Source: Flavobacteriales bacterium | GTDB taxonomy: Bacteria > Bacteroidota > Bacteroidia > Flavobacteriales_E > Vicingaceae | Length of the DNA stretch: 64,000 bases | Direction: 5' to 3' | NCBI GenBank assembly: GCA_015075325.1 | Contig: JABTUP010000015.1 | Coordinates: forward strand, 1 to 64,000 | Part shown: positions 15,816 through 23,313 of the stretch, one piece after another | Position numbering within the stretch: position 1 is the first letter of the stretch | Layout: each line of letters begins with the position of its first letter | Translations under genes and position numbers: made by a program | Notes under the pieces: generated by a model | The model's database searches: none | What the model was told of the DNA's origin: nothing | What the model saw: only the letters and a program-made list of their open reading frames with translations

Positions 15816-16712
15816 CTACTTTTTTTCTAGTTCTAAGGCTTTTAGTTCATTTTTATATTGTTCTTCTTTTTCTGGGTCATTTAAACCATGATAGATATTA
15901 ATTAAACCAATAAGGGTTTCATTCAAATTGTATTTTATTTCATGGCATTTAAGCATATATGGCAATGCTTTTAAAAATAAATCTGTACAAATATCTTGAT
16001 ATTTATCTAATTGCTCTAAATCCATATCATAATCCATGTTATTGATTATGTCTGCAGATTCATTATAATATAATATTCCAATACTGTAATTTGCACTACC
16101 ATTGTTGCTGTCGATATCTAAAACTGATTGGTATATATTTTTTACTTCTAAAACTTTTAATGAGTCTTTTTTGGTTTCTTTTTCAAGATTTTGATTTAAC
16201 ATCGAAGCCAATGCTAAATTGAATTTAACATCTTGTTGTTTTAAGTCGCTTTGTGATTTAGCAAGAGACATTAATTCTTTGTATTTGTTGTAGTATTCTA
16301 TTGCATTTTTATAGGTGGCTGGGTTTAAAGAACGGGCAGCATCATTATAGTATGTTGAAGCTAAGTAAGTCATCATTTTTTGAGCACTTTCTGTAAACTC
16401 GTTTTCTTTGTCCAGCCCTGTAAGTTTGTTTAAAGCTACAACAGCAGTAGCTCGGAGTGGTGAATTTTTATCTTCTTTTTCGTAAAGTTTATAGGCGTCT
16501 TTGTAAATCAATGCTCTGTAGTACCAAGTTTTTGGTAACGTATTTGTTGTTTCGTCTTTTTCAGCTTCGTCAATATATTTTTTGGCACTATCTAATTCAT
16601 TTTTTTGTAAATAAAATAATGCTTTAGAAACACCATCTTTTCCAATAAATTGCCCATATCCAATAGTTGCTATCAGAATAAAAATGGATAATATGTAAAA
16701 TCGTCGCATCAT
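15816..16712 (-). CDS. Exported TPR protein
   Basis: 298 aa; the second Met (16709) is an alternative start. An N-terminal hydrophobic segment (FYILSIFILIATIGYGQ) is a signal peptide. The rest is helical repeats: NELDSAKKYIDEAEKDE, an SANYSIGILYYNESADI unit, and MLKCHEIKYNLNETLIGLINIYHG near the end. No catalytic motif. The ATG follows the YfiR stop directly and its stop is 7 bases before the phosphatase start, so the three genes form one operon. It probably acts as a periplasmic scaffold in that signalling system (inference). Confidence 0.72.
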   Translation of the reverse strand: MMRRFYILSIFILIATIGYGQFIGKDGVSKALFYLQKNELDSAKKYIDEAEKDETTNTLPKTWYYRALIYKDAYKLYEKEDKNSPLRATAVVALNKLTGLDKENEFTESAQKMMTYLASTYYNDAARSLNPATYKNAIEYYNKYKELMSLAKSQSDLKQQDVKFNLALASMLNQNLEKETKKDSLKVLEVKNIYQSVLDIDSNNGSANYSIGILYYNESADIINNMDYDMDLEQLDKYQDICTDLFLKALPYMLKCHEIKYNLNETLIGLINIYHGLNDPEKEEQYKNELKALELEKK

Positions 16713-17234
16713 TTATTTTACGGTAAATGCTAAAGCTTCTAAATTAGAGCTTACTTTAAGTTTGTATTTTTCAACATTGCCTTTGTTTAACTCAAATTTT
16801 TGTCTGTTTTCTTTAATAATAAAGTTAATTCCAGCACCCTTGTCGGCTAAACCATTTTCTTCAGTAACAATTAAGGTACTGTTGTTTTTAATTTTCTTTA
16901 CAATTTCAGATAATTGATCACTTTTATCTTTACAAACGTAAAGTATGTGGCATTTTGAAACTTCTGCAAGCGAGTTGTATTTTTTTACATCGAGAGTTTG
17001 ATTAGCCACTTTCTTTGTTTCAGTCATTTTAATTAACTCTGAATAGAGCGACGTTTCTCCGATAACACCAATAGTAAAATCACCTTCTTTATATGGTGCT
17101 GGCCATTCAATGTATTTAGTGAAATTGTATATAAAAACTGCTTTAATTTTTGCATTGGTATCAATAGTGTTATTCATCTTAAATCCTGAAGATAAGATGA
17201 ATAGACATAAAAATATTGATACGATTTTTTTCAC
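16713..17234 (-). CDS. YfiR family (DUF4154) periplasmic protein
   Basis: 173 aa with a signal peptide. It contains the family hallmarks: KAVFIYNFTKYIEWP near the N-terminus, FTIGVIGETSLYSEL, a central CHILYVC segment, TLIVTEENGLADKGAGINF, and KLKVSSNLEALAF at the end. In Pseudomonas, YfiR is a periplasmic repressor of a membrane diguanylate cyclase. Here there is no cyclase; the co-transcribed output is a membrane PP2C phosphatase. A comparable inhibitory or sensory role for that phosphatase is inference from context. Confidence 0.85.
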   Translation of the reverse strand: MKKIVSIFLCLFILSSGFKMNNTIDTNAKIKAVFIYNFTKYIEWPAPYKEGDFTIGVIGETSLYSELIKMTETKKVANQTLDVKKYNSLAEVSKCHILYVCKDKSDQLSEIVKKIKNNSTLIVTEENGLADKGAGINFIIKENRQKFELNKGNVEKYKLKVSSNLEALAFTVK

Positions 17235-17340
17235 AATGTAAATATATTACAAAATTCTTGCCATTTATATAAAAACGGAAATTTACTAAATTTTTTTTTA
17301 AGTATGAATAGTGGGTTTTAAAGTGTTGAAAAAGAGCTTG

Positions 17341-17736
17341 TTAATTTTTCTCTTTTTTTCTTCCTTTTCCAGATTTTCTTCCTCCACTAGATGTTGAAGA
17401 ACCATCTTTTTCGCTATTTTTTGGTTTAGCTGTAGCAGATTTATAGCGTCTTTTAGTAGAAGAAAATTCAGAATTGTTTCTAAGCTTTACTGGCTTTTTT
17501 GATGTTGAATGTATGTATAGCTTAGACTTTGATTTTGATCTTGGGCTACCTGGACTTTTTATGTTTGGCCCTTTTTTGTTTTTTCCTTTAAATGAATCTC
17601 TTGTGCCAGATGTGCCACTACCTCCAGAACTTGAGGTTGCTGAAACAGATCCGTTCTTTTTTTTCCAGAATTGAGCAGAAACTTCTGTACTAGAAAACAC
17701 AAATAATCCAACTAAAACAATATAAAAGTATTTCAT
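17341..17736 (-). CDS. Small, very basic secreted protein (Ser/Gly/Lys-rich)
   Basis: 131 aa. A clear signal peptide (MKYFYIVLVGLFVFSSTEVSAQ) is followed by a low-complexity, strongly basic chain (KGKNKKGPNIKSPGSPRSK, GGRKSGKGRKKEKN at the end). No domain is recognised. Composition suggests an unstructured polycation that could bind nucleic acid, LPS or another anionic surface polymer; this is inference. It stands alone, with spacers of about 100-140 bases on both sides. Confidence 0.6.
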   Translation of the reverse strand: MKYFYIVLVGLFVFSSTEVSAQFWKKKNGSVSATSSSGGSGTSGTRDSFKGKNKKGPNIKSPGSPRSKSKSKLYIHSTSKKPVKLRNNSEFSSTKRRYKSATAKPKNSEKDGSSTSSGGRKSGKGRKKEKN

Positions 17737-17876
17737 AAATAATATTTAATAACTAAACGCAAGTTGGCTTTAGTTTTCTAAACTTTTTTAAATGAGCGTA
17801 AATATAATAAGTTCCCTAAATTAAAGACTAAAAAAGCCTATTGTAATTATCAACATTTGTTATTTTTTGTTGATAA

Positions 17877-18392
17877 CTATTGGTTTGGAGCTACACTTGA
17901 TTGAATTGTAATGGTTTCAATATCTCTATCGAACATATACAAACCGCTTTTGTCGGCTCCAATCATTTTTAATTTATCCATAATGGTTCTTGCTAATGCT
18001 TCTTCTTCAATTTGTTCGGCAACATACCATTGCAAGAAGTTTTGAGTGGTATAATCTTTTTCTTTTAAACAAGTTTCAACCAAATCATTAATTTTTTCTG
18101 AAACCATAATTTCATGATTTAGTAGGGTTTCAAACATGCTATTTAATGATTTGTATTCCTTTGTAGGTTTTGATAATGCAGGGATAATAGCTTTTCCACC
18201 TCTTTCGTTAATGTACTGAACTAATTTAAGCATGTGGATACGTTCTTCATCAGAATGTTTGTATAAGAATTGAGCGGTTCCTCCCAATCCTTGAGTTTCT
18301 GCCCAAGAAGCCATTGCAAGGTATATTTGCGACGATTCAGCTTCAATCAAAAGCTGGTTATTTAATGCACTTTCTACTTTAGGTTTTAACAT
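17877..18392 (-). CDS. ftnA: Ferritin (non-haem iron storage)
   Basis: 171 aa from ATG 18392 (MLKPKVESALNNQL); a longer frame to 18443 runs into the preceding gene and adds no ferritin sequence. Ferroxidase ligands are visible: an E in NQLLIEAESSQIYLAM, EERIH in the second helix, and EQIEEEALA in the fourth. Length is normal for bacterial ferritin of the FtnA type, which oxidises Fe(II) and stores it in a 24-mer shell. It starts 8 bases after the universal stress protein gene, so the two are probably co-transcribed, a stress/iron pairing. Confidence 0.92.
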   Translation of the reverse strand: MLKPKVESALNNQLLIEAESSQIYLAMASWAETQGLGGTAQFLYKHSDEERIHMLKLVQYINERGGKAIIPALSKPTKEYKSLNSMFETLLNHEIMVSEKINDLVETCLKEKDYTTQNFLQWYVAEQIEEEALARTIMDKLKMIGADKSGLYMFDRDIETITIQSSVAPNQ

Positions 18393-18400
18393 AATTTTAT

Positions 18401-19222
18401 TTATTTTTCTTTGATTACAAAAATAGGTATTTTGGTGTGACAAGCTAATTTATTGGTAATACTTTTATGAAAAATATTCTCAAAAAATGAATATTTTTTT
18501 GAAATGAGTGCTAGAATATTTGATTGATTTTCCTCGACAAAAGAATTTAAACTATTGGATATATCATCATTATTTATCATTTGAAAATGATGTTCTAATC
18601 CAGAAAGTATTTCGTTTAATTGATGGTGGTTTGTTGTTTCATTTTCATTAACTGAATTTTTGGTTTGAATGGAAACAACGGTTACTTTAGCTTGATATTT
18701 TTTACATAACGACACAAAGGTGTTGAATTTTTTTTCATCAACTGGAGTAAGGTCTGAGGCAAGGGTAATGTTGTTAAAAGAAAATCCAGTTGTTTGATTC
18801 GGAACTACTAATATAGAAGATTTAGAATGATAAACTACTTGTTCGGCATTACTTCCAATTAATATTTCCTTAATTCCACTTGCTCCTTTTGTACCAAGAA
18901 CGATTAAATCGATTGAATGGTTAGATTCAATTTCTGCAATAGCATTAATTAAGTCGCCAGAAATAGCATCATGAGTAATGTTTAAATTATTGTAATCGGG
19001 ATTAGATTTAATGCCGTTTACACATTTATTTAAATCGTCTATTGAATTTTTTTTAAGAGCTTCTAGTAGGTTGTATACATTAGGAACTGACGTGGCATAA
19101 GGAATTTGATAGGTATTGATAATATGTAATCGTGCATCAAAATCTTTTGCAAGTTGAAGTGCAAATTGCATGGCATGATTAGCATTTTCTGAAAAGTCGG
19201 TTGGAAATAAAATAGTTTTCAT
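18401..19222 (-). CDS. Tandem universal stress protein (UspA family)
   Basis: 273 aa with two Usp domains. The first (about 1-145) begins MKTILFPTDFSENANHAMQFA and ends with the ATP-binding motif GTKGASGIKEILIGSNAEQVV. The second (about 150-273) is more divergent and lacks the full G-2x-G-9x-G loop, ending CHTKIPIFVI. Double-domain Usps of this size are common in Bacteroidota. The role is stress survival, usually ATP binding in the first domain. It lies between the RprY-like regulator and ferritin on the same strand, so it may belong to that regulator's transcript. Confidence 0.9.
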   Translation of the reverse strand: MKTILFPTDFSENANHAMQFALQLAKDFDARLHIINTYQIPYATSVPNVYNLLEALKKNSIDDLNKCVNGIKSNPDYNNLNITHDAISGDLINAIAEIESNHSIDLIVLGTKGASGIKEILIGSNAEQVVYHSKSSILVVPNQTTGFSFNNITLASDLTPVDEKKFNTFVSLCKKYQAKVTVVSIQTKNSVNENETTNHHQLNEILSGLEHHFQMINNDDISNSLNSFVEENQSNILALISKKYSFFENIFHKSITNKLACHTKIPIFVIKEK

Positions 19223-19288
19223 ATGAGTAATTTATTTCCCAAATGTACCGAAAAAAAACAGTTCGTTTTAGATGATAAAAATCAATTA

Positions 19289-19981
19289 TTATTCATGGAT
19301 AAAAAATCGAAAACCTCTACCATGAACATTCATAATTTCAATACGGTCGTCTTCATTTAAAAGCTTTCTAAGTTTGGCAATGTAAACATCCATACTTCTA
19401 GCGTTAAAATAGTTGTCGTCTTCCCAAATTGCTTTAAGAGCATAAGTTCTTTCGAGCATTTTGCCTTGGTTAAGGCAAAGCAATCTTAGTAATTCATTCT
19501 CTTTTGAGGTCAGTTTTTGTTCTTTGCCGTTTAAGCTCAATAATCTTTTTTGATAATCAAACTTGTATTTTCCAATGGTAAATAAGTGAGTGTCTTCTTC
19601 TTTTTGTTGTGGCATACTTCGTCTCAAAACAGCAGTAATTCTTGCTAACAATTCTTCCATGCTAAATGGTTTTGAAATGTAGTCGTCAGCACCAGATTGA
19701 AAACCTTGTAAAGTGTCTTCTTTCATTGATTTTGCTGTAAGAAAAATGATGGGAATGGTTTCGTTAATCTTACGAATTTCTTTTGCTAAGGTAAAACCGT
19801 CTTTTATAGGCATCATTACATCAAACAAACAAAGGTTAAAACCGCCTTTAGCAAATAAATTAAAAGCCTCGTCGCCATTTGAAGCAAGAACAGTATCATA
19901 TCCCTTTGCTTTTAAATAATCGCAAAGTAGGTTGCCTAAGTTTACATCATCTTCGGCTAATAATATTTTTGTATTTTTCAT
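19289..19981 (-). CDS. rprY: OmpR-family response regulator (RprY-like)
   Basis: 230 aa. The receiver domain (1-120) shows the acidic pair in LLAEDD, phospho-acceptor Asp in LFDVMMP, Thr in FLTAKS and Lys in SKPFS. The DNA-binding winged helix (about 135-230) shows LTSKENELLRLLCLNQGK and ARSMDVYIAKLRKLL. The best match by memory is the Bacteroidota RprY group. Its cognate histidine kinase gene is 17 bases upstream. It is a likely binder of the TTTAACA repeat array found upstream of that kinase gene. Confidence 0.88.
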   Translation of the reverse strand: MKNTKILLAEDDVNLGNLLCDYLKAKGYDTVLASNGDEAFNLFAKGGFNLCLFDVMMPIKDGFTLAKEIRKINETIPIIFLTAKSMKEDTLQGFQSGADDYISKPFSMEELLARITAVLRRSMPQQKEEDTHLFTIGKYKFDYQKRLLSLNGKEQKLTSKENELLRLLCLNQGKMLERTYALKAIWEDDNYFNARSMDVYIAKLRKLLNEDDRIEIMNVHGRGFRFFIHE

Positions 19982-19998
19982 AATAAAATAGTTTTCTT

Positions 19999-21582
19999 TT
20001 ATTTCTGATGTTGTTCAAATGGCAAGTATATTTTAAAACACGAACCTTTGTCTATTTCGCTAGTAACCTGAATTTCGCCAGCATGTTTATCTACAATTGC
20101 TTTTACATAGTTTAATCCCAATCCAAAACCTTTAACATTGTGTACATTTCCAGTTGGAACTCTATAAAATTTTTCAAAAATTTTAGTTAAGTTTTCTTTT
20201 TTAATACCAATTCCATTGTCAATTACGCTAATTAAAATACCATTACGTATGTTTTCAGTAACAATTTTAATGTCTGGATTTTTTGGTGTGTACTTGTTAG
20301 CATTGTCTAATAAATTATAGATTAAGTTGGTAATATGAACTTTATCTCCTTTAATCTTGGATATTTCTGCATTTAAATTTTTAATTATCACACCGTTTTT
20401 ACTTGTAATTTGGATAGAAATGTTTTCTACCACTTCATTTATTATGTTGTGTAAATCAAATTCTTCAATTTTAAGTTTTAATTCTGCTTTATCCCAAGTG
20501 GCACTTTTTAAAACGCTTTCTACTAATAAACCAAGTCGTTTGTTTTCTTGGCTAATCATGTTTACATAATTGGTTTTAATTTTGTTGTTAGAACAGATGT
20601 CCTCATCATTTAATGCCTCGCAAGCTAACGAAATGGTTGATATTGGAGTTTTTAATTCATGAGTCATGTTACTAATAAAGTCATTTTTTATTTCTGAAAG
20701 TTTTTTCTGTTTAAAAATAGTTTGAATAGTGTAAGTAAAAGCAAATACAATAATTGCAAGAAGTAAAATTGAGGTAAGTAGAATTGTCCACATGGTTTTT
20801 AGTAAATAACCTTTTTGATTTGGAAAATAAATACTTAAAAAATGAGGAATTTCAATTATGTCGTTGGGGAACAATTGGGCATAAAAGCTGGATTGTCTAA
20901 TTTTATTGATATTGCTAGAAGTATCGGCTAGTAATACATTTCCGTCGTAATCAAAAATTCCATATTCAAACTGTGCGGTAATATCGCGATTTAAAAATTC
21001 TAGTCTAAGCAACGAGTCAAGGATTTGAGCATCAATTCGTTGTAAAATTGGTTTGTATTTATTTGTTTGATAAAGGCTTTTTAGCATTTCATCTAACAAC
21101 ATCAATTTTTCATTTTGCTTAAAGGCTAAAATCGAATCTTCAACTATGTTGTTTTTAATGTTTCCTTCATATCCAATTCTAACATGAACTTCAGATGCTC
21201 CATTCCCAGAAATGGATTCAATGGTTTTTTGATAAATGTTTCCATCGGCAGTTGTTTTCTTTTGTTCATTTATTCTATATTTTATTCCATCTTCCTCAAA
21301 AACGGCAGTAGAATCGGTACTTGGATTTTGGAGCGAAGAATATAATAGGGCTGCTTTTTGATTAAAAAGTTTTTGATTTTCTTGATGAATTTTTATCCTT
21401 TTTAAGGATTCAATTTTTTCTAATTTATTGGTTACACTATACAGAGCAGATTTTACATCTCTAAAAAATTCTTCTTCTTTAAGTGTAATGGCATTATTAA
21501 TCCAATAAAATTGAATGGCAACAAAACCAATAAGGGCTATTGTTATCGTTACTATTAATAAATAGATGAATTTTTTACTCAT
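19999..21582 (-). CDS. rprX: Membrane sensor histidine kinase (RprX-like)
   Basis: 527 aa from ATG 21582 (MSKKFIYLLIV...); an in-frame extension to 21633 would add 17 residues before the first membrane helix and seems wrong. TM1 about 4-26, an extracytoplasmic sensor of about 230 residues, TM2 (TILLTSILLLAIIVFAFTY). The kinase core follows: H box NMTHELKTPIST, N box NLIYNLLDNANKY, G1 VIDNGIGIKK, F box and G2 GFGLGLNYVKAI. It pairs with the response regulator just downstream. The DNA before the start contains at least four TTTAACA-like repeats, consistent with autoregulation. Confidence 0.9.
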   Translation of the reverse strand: MSKKFIYLLIVTITIALIGFVAIQFYWINNAITLKEEEFFRDVKSALYSVTNKLEKIESLKRIKIHQENQKLFNQKAALLYSSLQNPSTDSTAVFEEDGIKYRINEQKKTTADGNIYQKTIESISGNGASEVHVRIGYEGNIKNNIVEDSILAFKQNEKLMLLDEMLKSLYQTNKYKPILQRIDAQILDSLLRLEFLNRDITAQFEYGIFDYDGNVLLADTSSNINKIRQSSFYAQLFPNDIIEIPHFLSIYFPNQKGYLLKTMWTILLTSILLLAIIVFAFTYTIQTIFKQKKLSEIKNDFISNMTHELKTPISTISLACEALNDEDICSNNKIKTNYVNMISQENKRLGLLVESVLKSATWDKAELKLKIEEFDLHNIINEVVENISIQITSKNGVIIKNLNAEISKIKGDKVHITNLIYNLLDNANKYTPKNPDIKIVTENIRNGILISVIDNGIGIKKENLTKIFEKFYRVPTGNVHNVKGFGLGLNYVKAIVDKHAGEIQVTSEIDKGSCFKIYLPFEQHQK

Positions 21583-21610
21583 AATGTTATACAAAGTTAA
21601 ACTTAAACCT

Positions 21611-21663
21611 TTTAACCCTTTGAGGTTTAACACTTTTTAACATTTGTTAACGCAGCTTTAACA
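21611..21663. promoter_or_regulatory. TTTAACA direct-repeat array upstream of the histidine kinase gene
   Basis: TTTAACC at 21611, TTTAACA at 21626, 21636 and 21657, and TGTTAAC at 21645. Spacings of 9-15 bases place most copies near one helical turn apart, as expected for OmpR-family regulators that bind direct repeats. It sits just before the kinase start on the minus strand. Confidence 0.45.
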
Positions 21664-21776
21664 TTGTTTATCGGCTATCCAAGCTACTTTTGATAAAAAA
21701 TCCTTCCATAATAAACATTTCTGTTTAGTTAGTGCAAATTTAAGAGCCCACCAAAAGGTGGGTTTTTTAATTTTTT
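21664..21776 (+). ncRNA. Candidate small RNA (promoter-like boxes plus orphan terminator)
   Basis: A match to the Bacteroidota promoter pattern (TTG, 18 bases, TACTTTTG at about 21665-21693) is followed about 55 bases later by a strong plus-strand terminator hairpin. No open reading frame lies between. The expected transcript would run from about 21700 to 21770, about 70 nt. No known RNA family is recognised. Confidence 0.35.
21747..21776 (+). terminator. Intrinsic terminator with no upstream plus-strand gene
   Basis: CCCACC AAAA GGTGGG stem-loop followed by TTTTTT. The T-run is on the plus strand only, so it ends a plus-strand transcript, yet the only gene upstream is minus-strand. Confidence 0.75.
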
Positions 21777-21907
21777 AATCGTGCAACTATTATTTTGTTT
21801 TTTACGTATTGCCTTTATTTAAAATTAATTACTTATTAATTTTTTTTATCGTTTACAAAAAAAATCATTTAAATTATAGTTCCTAACAATTTAAAAAAAT
21901 AGATTTT

Positions 21908-23266
21908 ATGAAAAAAATATTATTTTCGATAACTCTTATTTCTTCCACTTTTTTTGCTTTTTCGCAAAATGTAGGTATTAATTCAACAGGTGCTTTACCA
22001 GATAATTCTGCAGGGTTAGATATCGATTATTCAGATAAAGGTTTATTAATTCCTCGCGTAAGTTTAACATCGACTACCGACGTTGTAACTATTCCTTCTC
22101 CTGCTACTAGTTTATTAGTTTATAACACTAATGCGGCTATGACAGGTGGTGCTGTAGGTTTTTGGTATTATGATGGTACTGCTTGGGTACAAGCTTTAGG
22201 GCCGCAAGGACCTACTGGTGCTACAGGTCCTGCTGGACCTGCTGGACCTACAGGAGCAACGGGAGCAACGGGAGCAACAGGACCTGCGGGGCCAGGTTGG
22301 ACATTGTCAACTCCTTCATTTAATGCAAATGGAACCTTTGTTGTAAATGGAACGGCTGGATCAGGTGGTCCAGTAACATCGACTACAGCTGCATGGTTAA
22401 CTTCTGGTAATAACCCTGTTGCTGCTGGCGACTTTTTGGGTTCAATTAATGGTGCTGATTTAAAGTTTAGAACGAATAATATTGAACGAATGACTATTGA
22501 AGCTAATGGAAGAATTGGATTAAATGGTGTTACAGTTCCTGCTAATATGGTACATTTTTCCGCTGGTAATAGTGGCGGAATGTGGTTAACTTATTGGGAG
22601 CATACTGGTACTACTGATGCGCCAGCTCAATGGAATTCTACAAATGCCTCAAATGGAAACAGAGTAGCAATGGGCGTAACTAATTATGATGCTTCTGCTA
22701 ATGCAGCCTCAGCTCTTATTGGATTAAGTTTAAATAATACAACTACTGGGTCTGGTGGTATAGGGGTAACTGGTAGTGCAAACAACGAAAGCGGAACAGG
22801 TGTTGAAGCAACTCTTTTCTTTTCAGGAGGATATTCTGGATGGGCATTATATACAGATGCTGATGTTTTTACTCCTGGAGGATTTTGGACTGCTTCTGAT
22901 AATAGATTTAAAAGAAATGTTAAACCTATTGGTGAAGCTTTAAAATTAGTTTCGAAGTTAGAGCCTGTTACTTATATGTTCGATACTGAAAAATACCCTG
23001 GAGTAGGTTTTGATGAAAATCGATTAACTTATGGTTTTATAGCTCAAGATTTAGAAAAAATACTTCCTGAATTGGTAAAAGACAAAAATATTGTGTTGAA
23101 CGCTAATCAAGAAAAAGATTCTGGTATTAATGCCGAGAGAAAAACTGAAGTGTTAAAAGTGGTAAATTATACCTTGTTAGCACCAATATTAACACAAGCA
23201 ATTAAAGAACAGCAAGCCATTATCGAATCTTTATTAAAAAGAATAGAAGCTTTAGAAAATAAATAA
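21908..23266 (+). CDS. Secreted collagen-like protein with S74 intramolecular chaperone domain
   Basis: 452 aa. Signal peptide (about 1-19). A beta region (about 20-95: GLLIPRVSLTSTTDVVTI, FWYYDGTAWVQ) is shared by many Bacteroidota adhesins. A Gly-X-Y collagen-like run (GPTGATGPAGPAGPTGATG and more, about 98-128) is followed by a head domain. The C-terminal about 120 residues are a Peptidase_S74 domain: SDNRFKRNVKPIGEALKL, KLEPVTYMF, LTYGFIAQDLEKILPE, then a coiled coil (LTQAIKEQQAIIESLLKRIEALENK). In phage spikes this domain trimerises the fibre and then cuts itself off at the Ser of the SDxxxK motif, which is visible. A trimeric cell-surface fibre is the natural reading. Confidence 0.85.
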   Translation: MKKILFSITLISSTFFAFSQNVGINSTGALPDNSAGLDIDYSDKGLLIPRVSLTSTTDVVTIPSPATSLLVYNTNAAMTGGAVGFWYYDGTAWVQALGPQGPTGATGPAGPAGPTGATGATGATGPAGPGWTLSTPSFNANGTFVVNGTAGSGGPVTSTTAAWLTSGNNPVAAGDFLGSINGADLKFRTNNIERMTIEANGRIGLNGVTVPANMVHFSAGNSGGMWLTYWEHTGTTDAPAQWNSTNASNGNRVAMGVTNYDASANAASALIGLSLNNTTTGSGGIGVTGSANNESGTGVEATLFFSGGYSGWALYTDADVFTPGGFWTASDNRFKRNVKPIGEALKLVSKLEPVTYMFDTEKYPGVGFDENRLTYGFIAQDLEKILPELVKDKNIVLNANQEKDSGINAERKTEVLKVVNYTLLAPILTQAIKEQQAIIESLLKRIEALENK

Positions 23267-23313
23267 TTATTAAGTAATTTTTTTAATTATTATTTATCCC
23301 AAAACATTCCAAA

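Noticed and set aside
18393..18443. Extended N-terminus of ferritin
   Set aside because: The extra residues overlap the preceding stress-protein gene and do not resemble ferritin; ATG 18392 gives the normal start.
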